Below, in pieces: positions 35,111-45,078 of a DNA stretch of 64,000 nt. The DNA is taken from the NCBI GenBank assembly GCA_964058845.1, contig CAXKVR010000105.1:248001-312000 (forward strand). Direction: 5' to 3'. Numbering within the stretch: the stretch's first letter is position 1; each line of letters starts with the position of its first letter. Both the position numbers and the translations under genes were made by a program. The notes under the pieces are model-generated. The model was not told where the DNA came from. It was given only the letters and a program-made list of their open reading frames with translations, and did not search any database. Source of the DNA: Carex sylvatica. Its lineage: Eukaryota > Streptophyta > Magnoliopsida > Poales > Cyperaceae.

Positions 35111-35383
35111 TTTCGCTACACCTCCGTTTATTTATATTTATTCAATTGACGACAAATGAAAGATAAAAAAATTATGCACCATTCAAATATTTTATTTTCT
35201 ACCTATCTAAAAAATAGTAAAAAAATTATAAAAAATATAAAATTTAATTTGTAAGTACATATTCACATGGAGATCATGATGAATGGTTTGGATCAACCGT
35301 TAGAATTTTGAAAACTCAAATATTGAGCCATTGCATAGAGGCCCTCTATGCAACCCATAGCACCGTAGCCTTACTCTTCGTTA
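35111..35383. other. U1 segment replaced relative to U2
   Basis: Between two well-matched flanks (ttcgctacac on the left, acaaataatttagactgacc on the right) U1 holds about 270 bp and U2 holds about 210 bp (50509-50721) of unrelated sequence. The U1 version contains half of the shared MITE core (ggagatcatgatgaatggtt). The U2 version contains a TA-rich, tgtggtatgtggggaacttg-bearing sequence. Confidence 0.6.
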
Positions 35384-35954
35384 AATACAAATAATTTAGA
35401 CTGACCTTACACATCCAAAATACATCCCATAAAATATAAGCAGTTGATTATTTTGATCAAAAGTGTAACTTACCTGATCCGTTAGATTTGAGTGCTAATT
35501 CCAACGAAAACCAAAGCCTCGAAGCTTAATTACCGACCCTTTTGTATACTGTATTGTACAATTGTATAACCGTATAACTTGTAGGAAAGATAACATATTT
35601 TTCAATGCAAACTAGTAGTAGCTATTCCAAAAACATGGTCTTCGATCGGATCTGGACCGGACATGAATCTCGGGCTGGAATATAATGTGATAAGAAGGGC
35701 CCAGATGTGGCCCAATTTCAATGTATAACATTAACATACACTTCCTTGATCCGATGCCAATTTTTAAGTCCATCTATAATTATACAATTATTTCATCTAC
35801 TGCGTAACATTGTTCGAGGATGAAATCAAACACTTCAAATAAATCATAGATTTGGTATGTCAGTAATTTATCAAATAGATTATTTACGTTGATTATATGT
35901 TCATATAGTGAAGCAAGCAGTTCTAAATATAAATTCGTACATAAGAAAGAAACT

Positions 35955-35984
35955 TTGTTTTTTTTTTTTTTTTTTTTTGAAGAA
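35955..35984 (-). mobile_element. 30-bp poly(A)-ended micro-retroposon with 16-bp target duplication (U1)
   Basis: ACATAAGAAAGAAACT is exact at 35939-35954 and 35985-36000. The insert on the minus strand is ttcttc followed by about 20 A. The U2 copy (51291-51316) has the same flanking repeats with point changes and a shorter T run. The insertion is therefore older than the U1/U2 split. Confidence 0.65.
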
Positions 35985-36307
35985 ACATAAGAAAGAAACT
36001 AACGGAAGAAATCTTAACTATCCTCTAGTAAATGGCCAAAATTTGCCCTTTGTACGTACGGATGTGGGTGCCATATTGGGAATGATTTTTTATTAGATTT
36101 GAATCTGCGTTTGGTAACTTTAATTTGCATGAATTTTATAAACTTCGGTTACTTTTGTATACAAATGGGGTAATCAACATAATTGCAATCGGATACAACT
36201 TTTTTTTAATTTAAAAAAATACTACTTAAAGTGTCATTAATAATTTCCTGTTTTCTTTTTAATGATTATTTATTTTATAGCCCCGCTGAACTAGAAATAT
36301 TTATTTT

Positions 36308-37300
36308 TACTACTACAATAAAATACTTTTATATTGGTTGAAATCACGTTCCGCTATCGGATTTCGAACCGATGCATATCGCCCCGATAGGAAATGTACA
36401 CATCTATGCTATTAGATCAAAACATATGGCATTAATCAATATACCATCAGCAGCGCACCTTTGGCCATCGGGTTTGATGAACCCAACGCCATCGCTTTCG
36501 TTTTGCCAACCGACGACAAATGTGATTAACGCTATCCACTGAATTTCAATAGCCGATTGCAATTGTGTCATGTATCATCTGTTTTGTCTTTGTTGGCATT
36601 GGCAAATCCTAGAATTTTAGCGGGTCATTAATTTATGGGCCGATGGTGATGTATATGTATTTATTATTATTTTTTATTATCAATTCTCGTATTACAGGCT
36701 AGCCTAGCCATTTTTAAAACACAGCTAGCAAAACAAAGATAAACATGCATGCGCTCATTCCATGCCCATCTTTGAAACAACAATTAATATATACATACAC
36801 AGGTACTCCAACATATAATATATATCAATCAATGTCATAAGCAATATATAAAAAGAGTTTACAACAATTATTAAACATACAGCCAATAATCACATCAATA
36901 ATTCATTGTACCAGAAAACGTTATGTTCTTACCACAATTATTAAAACCAACAACAAATTAATCAAGTGTTTGAACACAAGAACCTGGAAACAATAACTGT
37001 TTCAAACCACAGACAACAACTTGTCAAATTCGCCCACCGTCAAGTACCTCCACGACAATTAAACTGACGATAATTCCAAAAAGAACTTACACCATTGAAT
37101 ACGGATGTCATGTCATTTGTGTTATTTGCGGCGTTTTGAACAAACGACACTGCATGAATAACATATATAATTAAAAATTTAAATATGAAAGGATGATAGA
37201 AAAAGGTGATTAACAAACCTTTGGAAAAGAACGTGCATATTTTTCTATGAGTGTCTCCATGTTCTTCAATACATAATACTTTAACTTTCATAAATTATTT
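36308..37300. mobile_element. CACTA-type remnant in U1
   Basis: The tip reads TACTACTACAATAAAAT, a mutated form of the CACTACTACAAAAAAA tip kept in U2 at 51639. Subterminal ccatcgg / ccgatg motifs follow (36355-36545). Exon-like pieces remain on the minus strand near 37100-37290, for example MKVKVLCIEEHGDTHRKI. No full transposase is present and the far end is not defined. Confidence 0.45.
36359..36425 (-). mobile_element. tRNA-like SINE head inside the CACTA remnant (U1; also U2 51690-51757)
   Basis: On the minus strand gttttgatctaatagcatag resembles a box A region, and cgatgcatcggttcgaaatc-type sequence supplies a box B (ggttcgaaatcc) about 50 bp later. The cloverleaf is not complete, so this is a SINE-like or tRNA-derived segment and not a tRNA gene. 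Confidence 0.35.
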
Positions 37301-38654
37301 TGTGTGAAATTGGTATGCATGAATTTATTTTTGTGAACAATGATGTATGAATTTGAAAATTTGATATTTTGCTATGTCTGAATTTAGTTGCAACCTTAAT
37401 TTATAATAGTTGCACTTGAATTAAGCGCGTGTAGTACTGCTCAAGTTATGGAAATGAGTATCTGAACCGAGAGCACTCTTCATGAACGCCTTTCCTAAAT
37501 CAAAGACTATTGGGTCTTCAAAGATTGTGAAAAAGCAAATCAAAATAAGGTTGAGGTTTATTTATTGTAATTCTCGCAGCAAAAGAAGCTCAACATGATT
37601 CATGATGCAAATTACTATGTTTATTTTAATTTGTAAGAAAGTGATCGATCTAAGTCCAACGAGCTAGCGAGCCAATTTGTTCCCACTCTGAAATGGCTCA
37701 TGACGATAATGAACGAAGATATTCAAGCTCATGTCCTTAATCTCAGCTAACTCTGCTTGTCCTTAAGCCCAGCTCGTGATGACCAAGCACATTGCCACCC
37801 CCACATATACTGGACAAAGAATTTAATTCTTGAATTACAATAAATAATATAGAATGGACTACTACATAAAAAACTATATGAATTTTTTTTATAGATAATG
37901 ACGTAATAATGTTATTGAATTTTGTACATTGAATTAGGTATACTTTATATATTTATAATATTATTATTTAAACTATAAATAATTTTCTGTCTAATAATTG
38001 AATTTGATAATAATTAACGGTTGAGTCAATGATTATAAATGCACGATGATTTGACATCTCTAAGAGGTCTTTGAGTTGTTTTTTGGAGTATGCATTTTTT
38101 ATTTTTGAATAGACCGAATTGATACTAATTTAATTCTAGAATTTTGTTCATTGAATTAGCTCGGGTTCTTAATCTCATCCACGATTGTCATGTGACCATA
38201 TTTTTAAATTATCCACCAAATTCTTTTCTTTTTTGTAATATAAGAAATTTAGTAAATTAAGTAATGTCATTTGACCAAGTAAGTCTTTTTTTATGGTGCC
38301 TCTTGTCTGACTTCTATATGAAATAATAGAAATCTGCGCATAGGTAATGTCATGCATGCACGATTGGCATGTAACTAAATTATTTATTTATTTTTCAAAT
38401 TCATACCCTAATATAGGCGTACCTGTTCAATGATATACCTTATTAATTAACTAACTATTTGCTATAATGGAAAGAAAATCCTTATTAATTCTACACTTTG
38501 TCAACATGCATGTCAGCTTTGGTTGGCCACGTTCCACTCTCATTATCTATGCACATACTGTTTTATCATAAAAAAAACGTCTGAAACACACATGGCTGCA
38601 TTGAACTTTAAGGAAGCTAAGAAAAGTGGTCGGAATCCAACCACGGATAAAACA

Positions 38655-38935
38655 ACGATTAATGCATAATTTGAACTTATGAACTAATTTCAACCAATGA
38701 TGCTACATTGCTGCGTGAAACTTGACAAACCAAAATTTTCAGATACACTTTGAGCTTGCTGAAACAAATTTCAATCAATTTTGCTACTTGCAACTAAAAA
38801 AGCTAGACGACCAGTCTGTCCAGAAACGCAGATACACTTTCAACTTGTTAAAACCAAGTTCAAATGATGTTGCTGTGTGCAACTCATAAACCAGACATCC
38901 AATCAGTCTAGAAATCCAAATACAATTATTTGAAG
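38655..38935. repeat. Degenerate tandem repeat, about 89-bp period, three units (U1; U2 about 54010-54290)
   Basis: The landmark cagatacactt recurs at 38740 and 38829, with a diverged caaatacaatt at 38917. Between landmarks each unit has a ttcaa...ttgct...aact...gac...ccagtc pattern. Both tandem units carry it. Confidence 0.6.
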
Positions 38936-38991
38936 TTTCCCGACAATATATGACCTCACGGTATCGACCGTTCTGATTATCCTAATTACAG

Positions 38992-39112
38992 CCTGTATCA
39001 TAGGATTATTGAAGATTATTATGTATTCAAAGATTGGGTAGAAAAAAAATATAATGTTGCGGTAATTGCCCTGTTTCAAGGAGCGTTAAAAGAACCAGTG
39101 CCACACGCACAG
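38992..39112 (+). pseudogene. Orphan internal exon, unknown protein (U1)
   Basis: The stretch lies between an acceptor (cctaattacag) and a donor (cag|gtatat). It is 121 bp with 40 open codons reading LYHRIIEDYYVFKDWVEKKY then NVAVIALFQGALKEPVPHAQ. The composition is strikingly protein-like. The U2 copy (54346-54466) differs by only one replacement (Lys to Gln) and one silent change, and stays open. No neighbouring exon was recognised and the family is unknown to me. It is either a transposon-carried exon or a remnant of a gene lost when the unit formed. Confidence 0.35.
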
Positions 39113-39241
39113 GTATATATTGTTACCATTAGCATCAATTATATGGTCGCCTCAAACGTTGAAGGGGATCACAGTCAGGATCCCTTGATCATGTTGGATT
39201 TTGGAAGAATAAACAGCAGTAAACAACACGGTTTTATTGCT

Positions 39242-40690
39242 TTTTTTTTTTAAAAGAGGCATATATACCCATTTGCATTAGCAAAAGGATTGTCATATTA
39301 CACATCCATCATCATCCAAATGCATCCCAATTACTCAAAAATGTAGACTAGATGAACGACCTCAGCATAATGCATCATTTGGTCAGATAACCTCTATAAC
39401 TCTACCCTAAATTCTCTCAACAAAAACATAGTAAGGTTCATAAGAGCAGCATAACTGTTTACTCCGGATATACTTATTACAAAACATGACATGGCATATA
39501 AAAGCTAGATAGAAGCACGGTATCAACTACACAGACTCAGAGTTGTCCCCAGCAAGCACCACAATCTCAGTAGCTCTAGTCCATTCTCTCAGCGGAATTT
39601 CTTCAACCTCAGCAGGAGTCCATGTCACCATTCTTTGCACAACTTCTACCTTGATGTTTCCTGACCAATATTGAATTAAAAAAAGTATAAAGAATATGAG
39701 TGACCTATTAGTTTTCGGGTTAATTCCAGTAAAACAAATGTCATTACGATGCTTCCACAAGGACCAACAAATTGCACTAATCACTACCAGAGCAGCAGTT
39801 TTTTGTTTAGCAGGTAGAGTTTGAACAAAAGATAATATATCATCAAATTTGGACCAAGTCATTAAAATATCTTGGAATTTTCCCATCCAGAACCATATAG
39901 TTCTAACAAAAGCACATTTAACAAACAAATGCCCCACTGTTTCTACTAATCCACAAAAGTGACAATGATTAGAACCAATCCAACCCTTTTTAACTAAACA
40001 TTGCTTAGTCAAGAGTTTCTTATCGGACAGTAACCACATAAAGACCCTTATTTTGGGAGGATTAGGTAGTTTCCACCAGATGGCATATTTATCATAGGTA
40101 ACTCCTCTAAAAACTAAGAATTAATACAAAGAGTGAACAGAAAAGTAAGAAGATTGGTCTCATTTCCAAGCTATCTTATCCTGAGCATGGGTAAAGGCCG
40201 TTCCACTAATAAGACTTAAAATTTCAGTCCATTCAGCAGCAAGTACCCATGATAAGTGTCTCCTACAGTGCATCACCTCACCCTGTGAATTAAGGACTTC
40301 ATGGACAGAAATATTAGATTGTAAGCATAGAGAGTACAGTTGAGGGTAACTAAAATTGGACTATTTAATCCTAACTGATACCATACACTCATTTGGCCAA
40401 TATATTCTAAGTGTTGGATATCTTTCCATCATGGTGACCATTTTAAAACACAAAGACCAGTGTAGTATTTGTACATCACTACTGTTTTCCAAAGGCTAGA
40501 ATATGAATTATCCTGAATCTTCCATCACCATTTCAGCAGCAGAGATATGTTCATAAGTTCCAAATCTAATACACCTAAGCCACCATTCTGTTTTGGTTGA
40601 CAAGCTAGTTCCCAATTAACTAAATGATAACGTTTTGTAATAAGGGATATAAACTTTACCTGATCAAACTGACTTGAATCGTCAAAAGGA
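39242..40690 (-). mobile_element. LINE 3' part: reverse-transcriptase tail and zf-RVT (U1)
   Basis: Minus-strand coding remnants of a plant non-LTR retrotransposon. They start with KRYHLVNWELACQPKQNGGL near 40620. They continue through a region with SVHEVLNSQGE, and then carry the zf-RVT domain (MWLLSDKKLLTKQ, then CHFCGLVETVGHLFVKC) and an open 170-codon C-terminal frame ending at 39527. A T run at 39242-39253 on the plus strand is the likely poly(A) tail. Stops and frameshifts break the upstream part, so the copy is dead. Confidence 0.75.
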
Positions 40691-41639
40691 ATTGTTTGAA
40701 TATTTCCAACTACCTAATGAAAATTTTCTTTATTATAATTATTTACCAGTTGTTAACTTCAAATGGAAATATTCATTTTGTGATTAGAACTATTCCATTT
40801 TCACAAAACAAAATGGAACTATTCAAACAATTGATAATTTTTTTTATGATAATTATATTTTACCAAAACAAATTGGAACTATTCAATTTTCTCATACCAA
40901 ATTGGAACTATTCAAATAATTGATGAAAATTTTCTTTTTGATAATTATATTTCAAATGTCAATGTCTGACAGCTATTATAAGAGGGAGTCTATTGATAAG
41001 ATTTAGCATTGGCTTTAGTTGTCCTTAATTATCAGAAGTAGCGTGGATAACGTAGAGACATCTAATAGAAATTAAGGCAAGCTACTCCTTATTTGCGATC
41101 TGTTTAGAATTAGTTTTTTTTTTTCTTAGTATGATATAATTGAAATAGTCTATATGTGTGAGACTCCGTGTGACAAGATATTTAAAATCATGTACTTAAT
41201 TAAGGGGGCACTTACTCCTACTGCCGAATAGTTGTCCAAGTATATATTTTCGTGCTTCGTAAATAAGAAAAGAAATTTTTATTTCATTGGTCGCCTTATG
41301 TTTATTTCTGGCACACCAAACAATACACACTGGGGCTCTAGTCTAAGAAAGAAGAATTTAAGGCCCTTCATTTTTCTCACTTAATATGCATGGTATAAAG
41401 AAAGTGCGCAGAGCACACAGTGCTATTACTTAGTCAAGGCTTTAATACATCTAGCTCCATACCAATTTCTTGAGGACATGGATAAGCTACGCTTGCGTAG
41501 AATTGGTACAGTTCGAAATTATTATCTTGTGATCAATATCAATTTGCAATGAAATTAAATTTTACCAGATAAAGATCTCACATGCATTAGCAATAAAACC
41601 TGTGCGAAGCTGTGTCAGGGATTAGAATTAACTTACAAT

Positions 41640-42105
41640 AACCTGAACTCATTCCTATTAATGTAGATAATGCTAGTGAATTAGCTTTATTGTTTCAATG
41701 TTCTGTACGTAGGAAAGTTTCCACATAAGTATTTAGGGATTCCCTCTTGATAGTCACTATCAAGAATCTCAAAAAAAAAAAAAGTTTTTAGGGATTCCAC
41801 TTTTAGATTCTAAATTATCTATTCCGAATTGGGGTTTTTTAGTTGACAAGGTTAATAAGAAATTGCAAAATTGGAAGGGTAAGATGCTTTCTTTAGGGGG
41901 ACGACTTACATTGTTAAACTCCGTATTAATGATTGTACCTTTATATATGCTGTTTTTATATAGAATACCTAAGACAGTCCTTAAACAAATTGACAAATTA
42001 AATACGAAGAGCATTTTTATGGCAGGGAGCCAATCCTAGTAGGAAACGTTATCATTTAGTTAATTGGGAACTAGCTTGTCAACCAAAACAGAATGGTACC
42101 TTAGC
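41640..42105 (+). mobile_element. LINE reverse-transcriptase fragment in opposite orientation (U1)
   Basis: Plus-strand remnants read NASELALLFQCSVRRKFPHK then YLGIP. After a small insertion they continue LGIPLLDSKLSIPNWGFLVD, KLQNWKGKMLSLGGRLTLLN and SRKRYHLVNWELACQPKQNG. This is the downstream half of a plant LINE reverse-transcriptase domain. A frameshift lies near 42047. The last 14 residues, LVNWELACQPKQNG, also occur at the upstream edge of the minus-strand LINE at 40620, so the two fragments overlap in the parent element. Confidence 0.75.
41744..41786 (+). mobile_element. 43-bp poly(A)-ended micro-retroposon inside the LINE (U1; U2 57115-57157)
   Basis: The reverse-transcriptase codons for LGIP are duplicated: TTTAGGGATTCC at 41732-41743 and 41787-41798. 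Between the copies are a hairpin (cttgatagtcactatcaag), aatctc, 13 A residues and gtt. Because the host is a coding motif, the empty site is certain, which makes this the clearest of the micro-insertions. Confidence 0.75.
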
Positions 42106-42650
42106 ACATCGCACATGAGGAGATCGAGCCCGCTATGGAGAAGGATGTCCAGTCCGCTATTGAGGCGGATATCGAGCCAGTTGCGCATTTGTACAGAAAA
42201 ACATCGAAGGAATATTAGGAGGCCTGACAAATATAATCCGGATTATTTATTGCTAGTATTGTATGAGTATTTATATTTTGTATGTTTGTTATTTTGGGTG
42301 TGATTGTTATATCTTTTGGGAGTGCAACTATGCAGGGAACTTTTGGCGGGGCTATGTGCACAAATGAATATGCAGAGAACAGAGAACATCCATTCTATTT
42401 CTAAGTAATTTTTATTGTTAATTTTAAAGAAAAAGCACATGATTCTATTGCTGAGACAATTCATTATTGAAATTAACCATTAATTATGGTTAAATGGAGA
42501 AGTGAATAATGATGAATTACACATCTAAGGCTAATATTCTTTGCAAAACCCCCAAGTTTATTGCCTATATATGCAGCTGCAATCAACCATGCAGTGCACG
42601 CAAATATAAAATTTAATAGGGTCCAAAATGAAAAAGTTAAACATCCCCCA
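42106..42650. other. Spacer upstream of lectin gene (U1; U2 57477-58021)
   Basis: At about 42107-42225 there is a GC-richer stretch with a repeated gagatcgagcc / gcggatatcgagcc motif and a frame reading RRPDKYNPDYLL, loosely reminiscent of linker sequence in retrotransposon polyproteins. No intact gene is present. Confidence 0.3.
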
Positions 42651-42771
42651 GTATATATATACCAGCTAGGTGGTGGCTCTAATTACACAAAGCAATCCAT
42701 ATAAACAAGAAACCCAAGATAAGCTTTCTCCCCTACTGTAGTGGAATATTAATCATACCTACATCTAATAG
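42645..42771 (+). promoter_or_regulatory. Lectin gene promoter and 5' leader (U1; U2 58016-58142)
   Basis: TATATATA (42652-42659) lies about 115 bp before the start codon. A transcription start near 42690 would give a leader of about 80 nt ending tctaatag|ATG. Both copies have the same sequence. Confidence 0.5.
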
Positions 42772-42829
42772 ATGGTAAGAACTAATACCATTTCTCTTAC
42801 TAGACATATACGAGACAATAGATCATGTT

Positions 42830-42865
<36 letters not shown>

Positions 42866-43695
42866 TTGAAGAATTAAGTTTTGGTTTCCATAGTTAACAG
42901 ATCATTCTAATATACAATGTACTACATGTATTTGTGTAATAATCCTTATGCAGGCATCGGCTGTTACAACAAAGGAGGGGCCATGTGGTGGCGGCGGTGG
43001 GTTATTGAAAGATATGGATACTACAGGCATTATTCGCATTGTTAAAATTAGTATCCGTCATGGTGGTGCCATTGATGCTCTTATTGTGGTTTATGAACGT
43101 TTACATGATGGCGTCGTGCAATTCACCCAACAATATTGCGGTGGAAACGGAGGAATGTTGACTGAGGTACGAGATTTTCACACTTTTAGTAATATACGGT
43201 GTTTTCTTACTGTAAATATTGATGAAGATCGAGTGTTCTTTAGTACCTAGATAAATTATTAACAAACAAAAAATGATAACTACAATTATAATTATACTTG
43301 TAAAGATGAATGATAACTGTTAGTTTTGATATATCATTTGTTGATGCACACGTGGATGTAAATATTATATTCTTTTCCAGTTCTTTAATTTACAATATGT
43401 CAACATCCAGAAATATCAGTACAACCAATTGATAGTAGTTACTTTCAAAATTTAGATGGAATGCATTGATATTTTGGCCTCTTTATTTGTGCTCATTCAT
43501 TATCTTTTGCATTCTGGTAGCTCAAGATTCCCCACATTTTGTTGATCATACCTAAATGAAGATCAATATATACTCAATTGTCATATTTAAAATATTATTA
43601 AAATATGCAATATATAATAATCATGTGTAATTGTCATATAAAAAAATATATATTACACTAGCACCCTTCTTTGTTTCAAAATTGACATCAATTTC

Positions 43696-43728
<33 letters not shown>

Positions 43729-45078
43729 TGCCTTAAAATTTATTACAGGAATTTTTATTTTGATAACAGGTCAATCTTTTTTTCGGTATACATTTTGGTC
43801 AAGATGACTTAATTAATCAGATCATCTAACTCCAAACCTTTCTGTTTTATGAGGTTCACAACTGAATCATGTAATTAATAAAAAAAAACATATTATGATA
43901 CAACCCATCCTTTAAGTTCTTGTTAATGACCTTTTTGGAACAGCGTACGCACTTGTAGTTTTAATACAAAAATTCTAATGTGAACTTTTTGGTTGTTCCT
44001 TGTAATATTTGTCTGCTAATGCATAAAGCAGCTTTAATCTCTTATGGTTTTGTTACAAACATTAAAAATCTACTAACAAACAGTTTTATGGTTTTGTAGA
44101 TCAACCTGAAAACAAACGAGTACATTACATCTGTAAAAGGTTACGTTGGCAACATGGAAGACTTATTTATCGTAAAGTCACTGGTACTGGAAACAAATTT
44201 GGCCGTTTATGGACCATACGGAATGGAAGAAGGGATTCCTTTCGAACTCCCTGCTTTGGGCGGTAAAATCATCGGATTTTATGGACGCTGTGGAGATTTG
44301 CTCGACTCCATTGGAGTTTATGTCCAGGTACAGTTATTTTGGTTTTTTGATAAACTTTGTACCCTGAAACTTTTCTATTTGTATTTCTGTTAATTATAAA
44401 TTGTGTTTGATAAATTGACATGTAAGTTTGGTTTATACTAATTCAATAACTTATAATTTTGCATTGCTTAAGGGTGTCACAAAAAAGCTGGGGCCTTGCG
44501 GTGGCAATGGTGGTACAGCAAATGATATGGACCTTACGGGCATTACTCGCATTTCTGAAGTCATTATTCGCCATGGCGAAACTATCGATGCTTTTGCTGT
44601 ATGTTACGTCCGTAATGGCACCTCCGAATGCACTTTACTCTGGGGCGGAAATACTGGACAACTGACTAAGGTACCAGATAAAATTCATGCGCCAATGTCA
44701 ACTTCCTCTGGGGCGTTTATACAATATTCAGATTTTTTGTTTCTATTCTTTTGAAAATTGCAATTATATAGAAAAGAGCCAAGAAACTGTTATGTGGATG
44801 CATAAATTTTTTCTTTATGGTTTAATTTGTAGATCATTCTCAAATCAAACGAGTACATTACGTCGGTGAGAGGTTCCGTTGGCTACTACGATGACAATAG
44901 ATTATTTATCGTGAGGTCACTAGAACTGAGAACCAATTTGGCTGTTTACGGTCCGTATGGCACAAAAGAAGGGACTCCTTTTGAACTCTCTGCTCTTGAC
45001 GGTCAAATCATCGGCTTCCATGGACACTCCGGGGCGTTCCTTGACGCCATTGGAGTATATGTCCAGGTACCTCTATGA
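42772..45078 (+). CDS. Two-domain mannose-type jacalin-related lectin, copy 1
   Basis: Cytoplasmic-type plant lectin that would bind mannose-like glycans. Five coding exons, all phase 0 and GT-AG: 42772-42774 (only ATG, then gtaag), 42954-43166, 44100-44327, 44473-44670, 44833-45078. They join to 295 codons plus TGA. There is no signal peptide (MASAVTTKEGPCGGGGG). Two jacalin domains span residues 1-148 and 149-295, each split by one intron at the same place. Each domain has an N-terminal Gly-rich loop (CGGGGG; CGGNGG), a conserved YGPYG segment, and the sugar-binding G-x3-D loop (GDLLD at 137-141; GAFLD at 281-285) before GVYVQ. The second domain ends VQVPL by reading through a gt that matches the donor of domain 1. 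This suggests the gene arose by domain duplication and lost a further domain. The next copy is in unit U2. Confidence 0.9.
42832..42862. repeat. (TA)n in lectin intron 1 (also 58203-58233)
   Basis: About 31 bp of TA dinucleotides lie in intron 1. The copy in the second lectin gene has the same length. Confidence 0.85.

Noticed and set aside
36359..36425. Functional tRNA gene on the minus strand
   Set aside because: Box A- and box B-like sequence is present, but no acceptor stem or full cloverleaf can be drawn; it is treated as SINE-like.
42064..42303. 79-codon frame with Arg/Ser repeats as a gene
   Set aside because: It begins inside the dead LINE fragment in a non-coding frame and has no initiator context or homology; at most a retrotransposon linker remnant.
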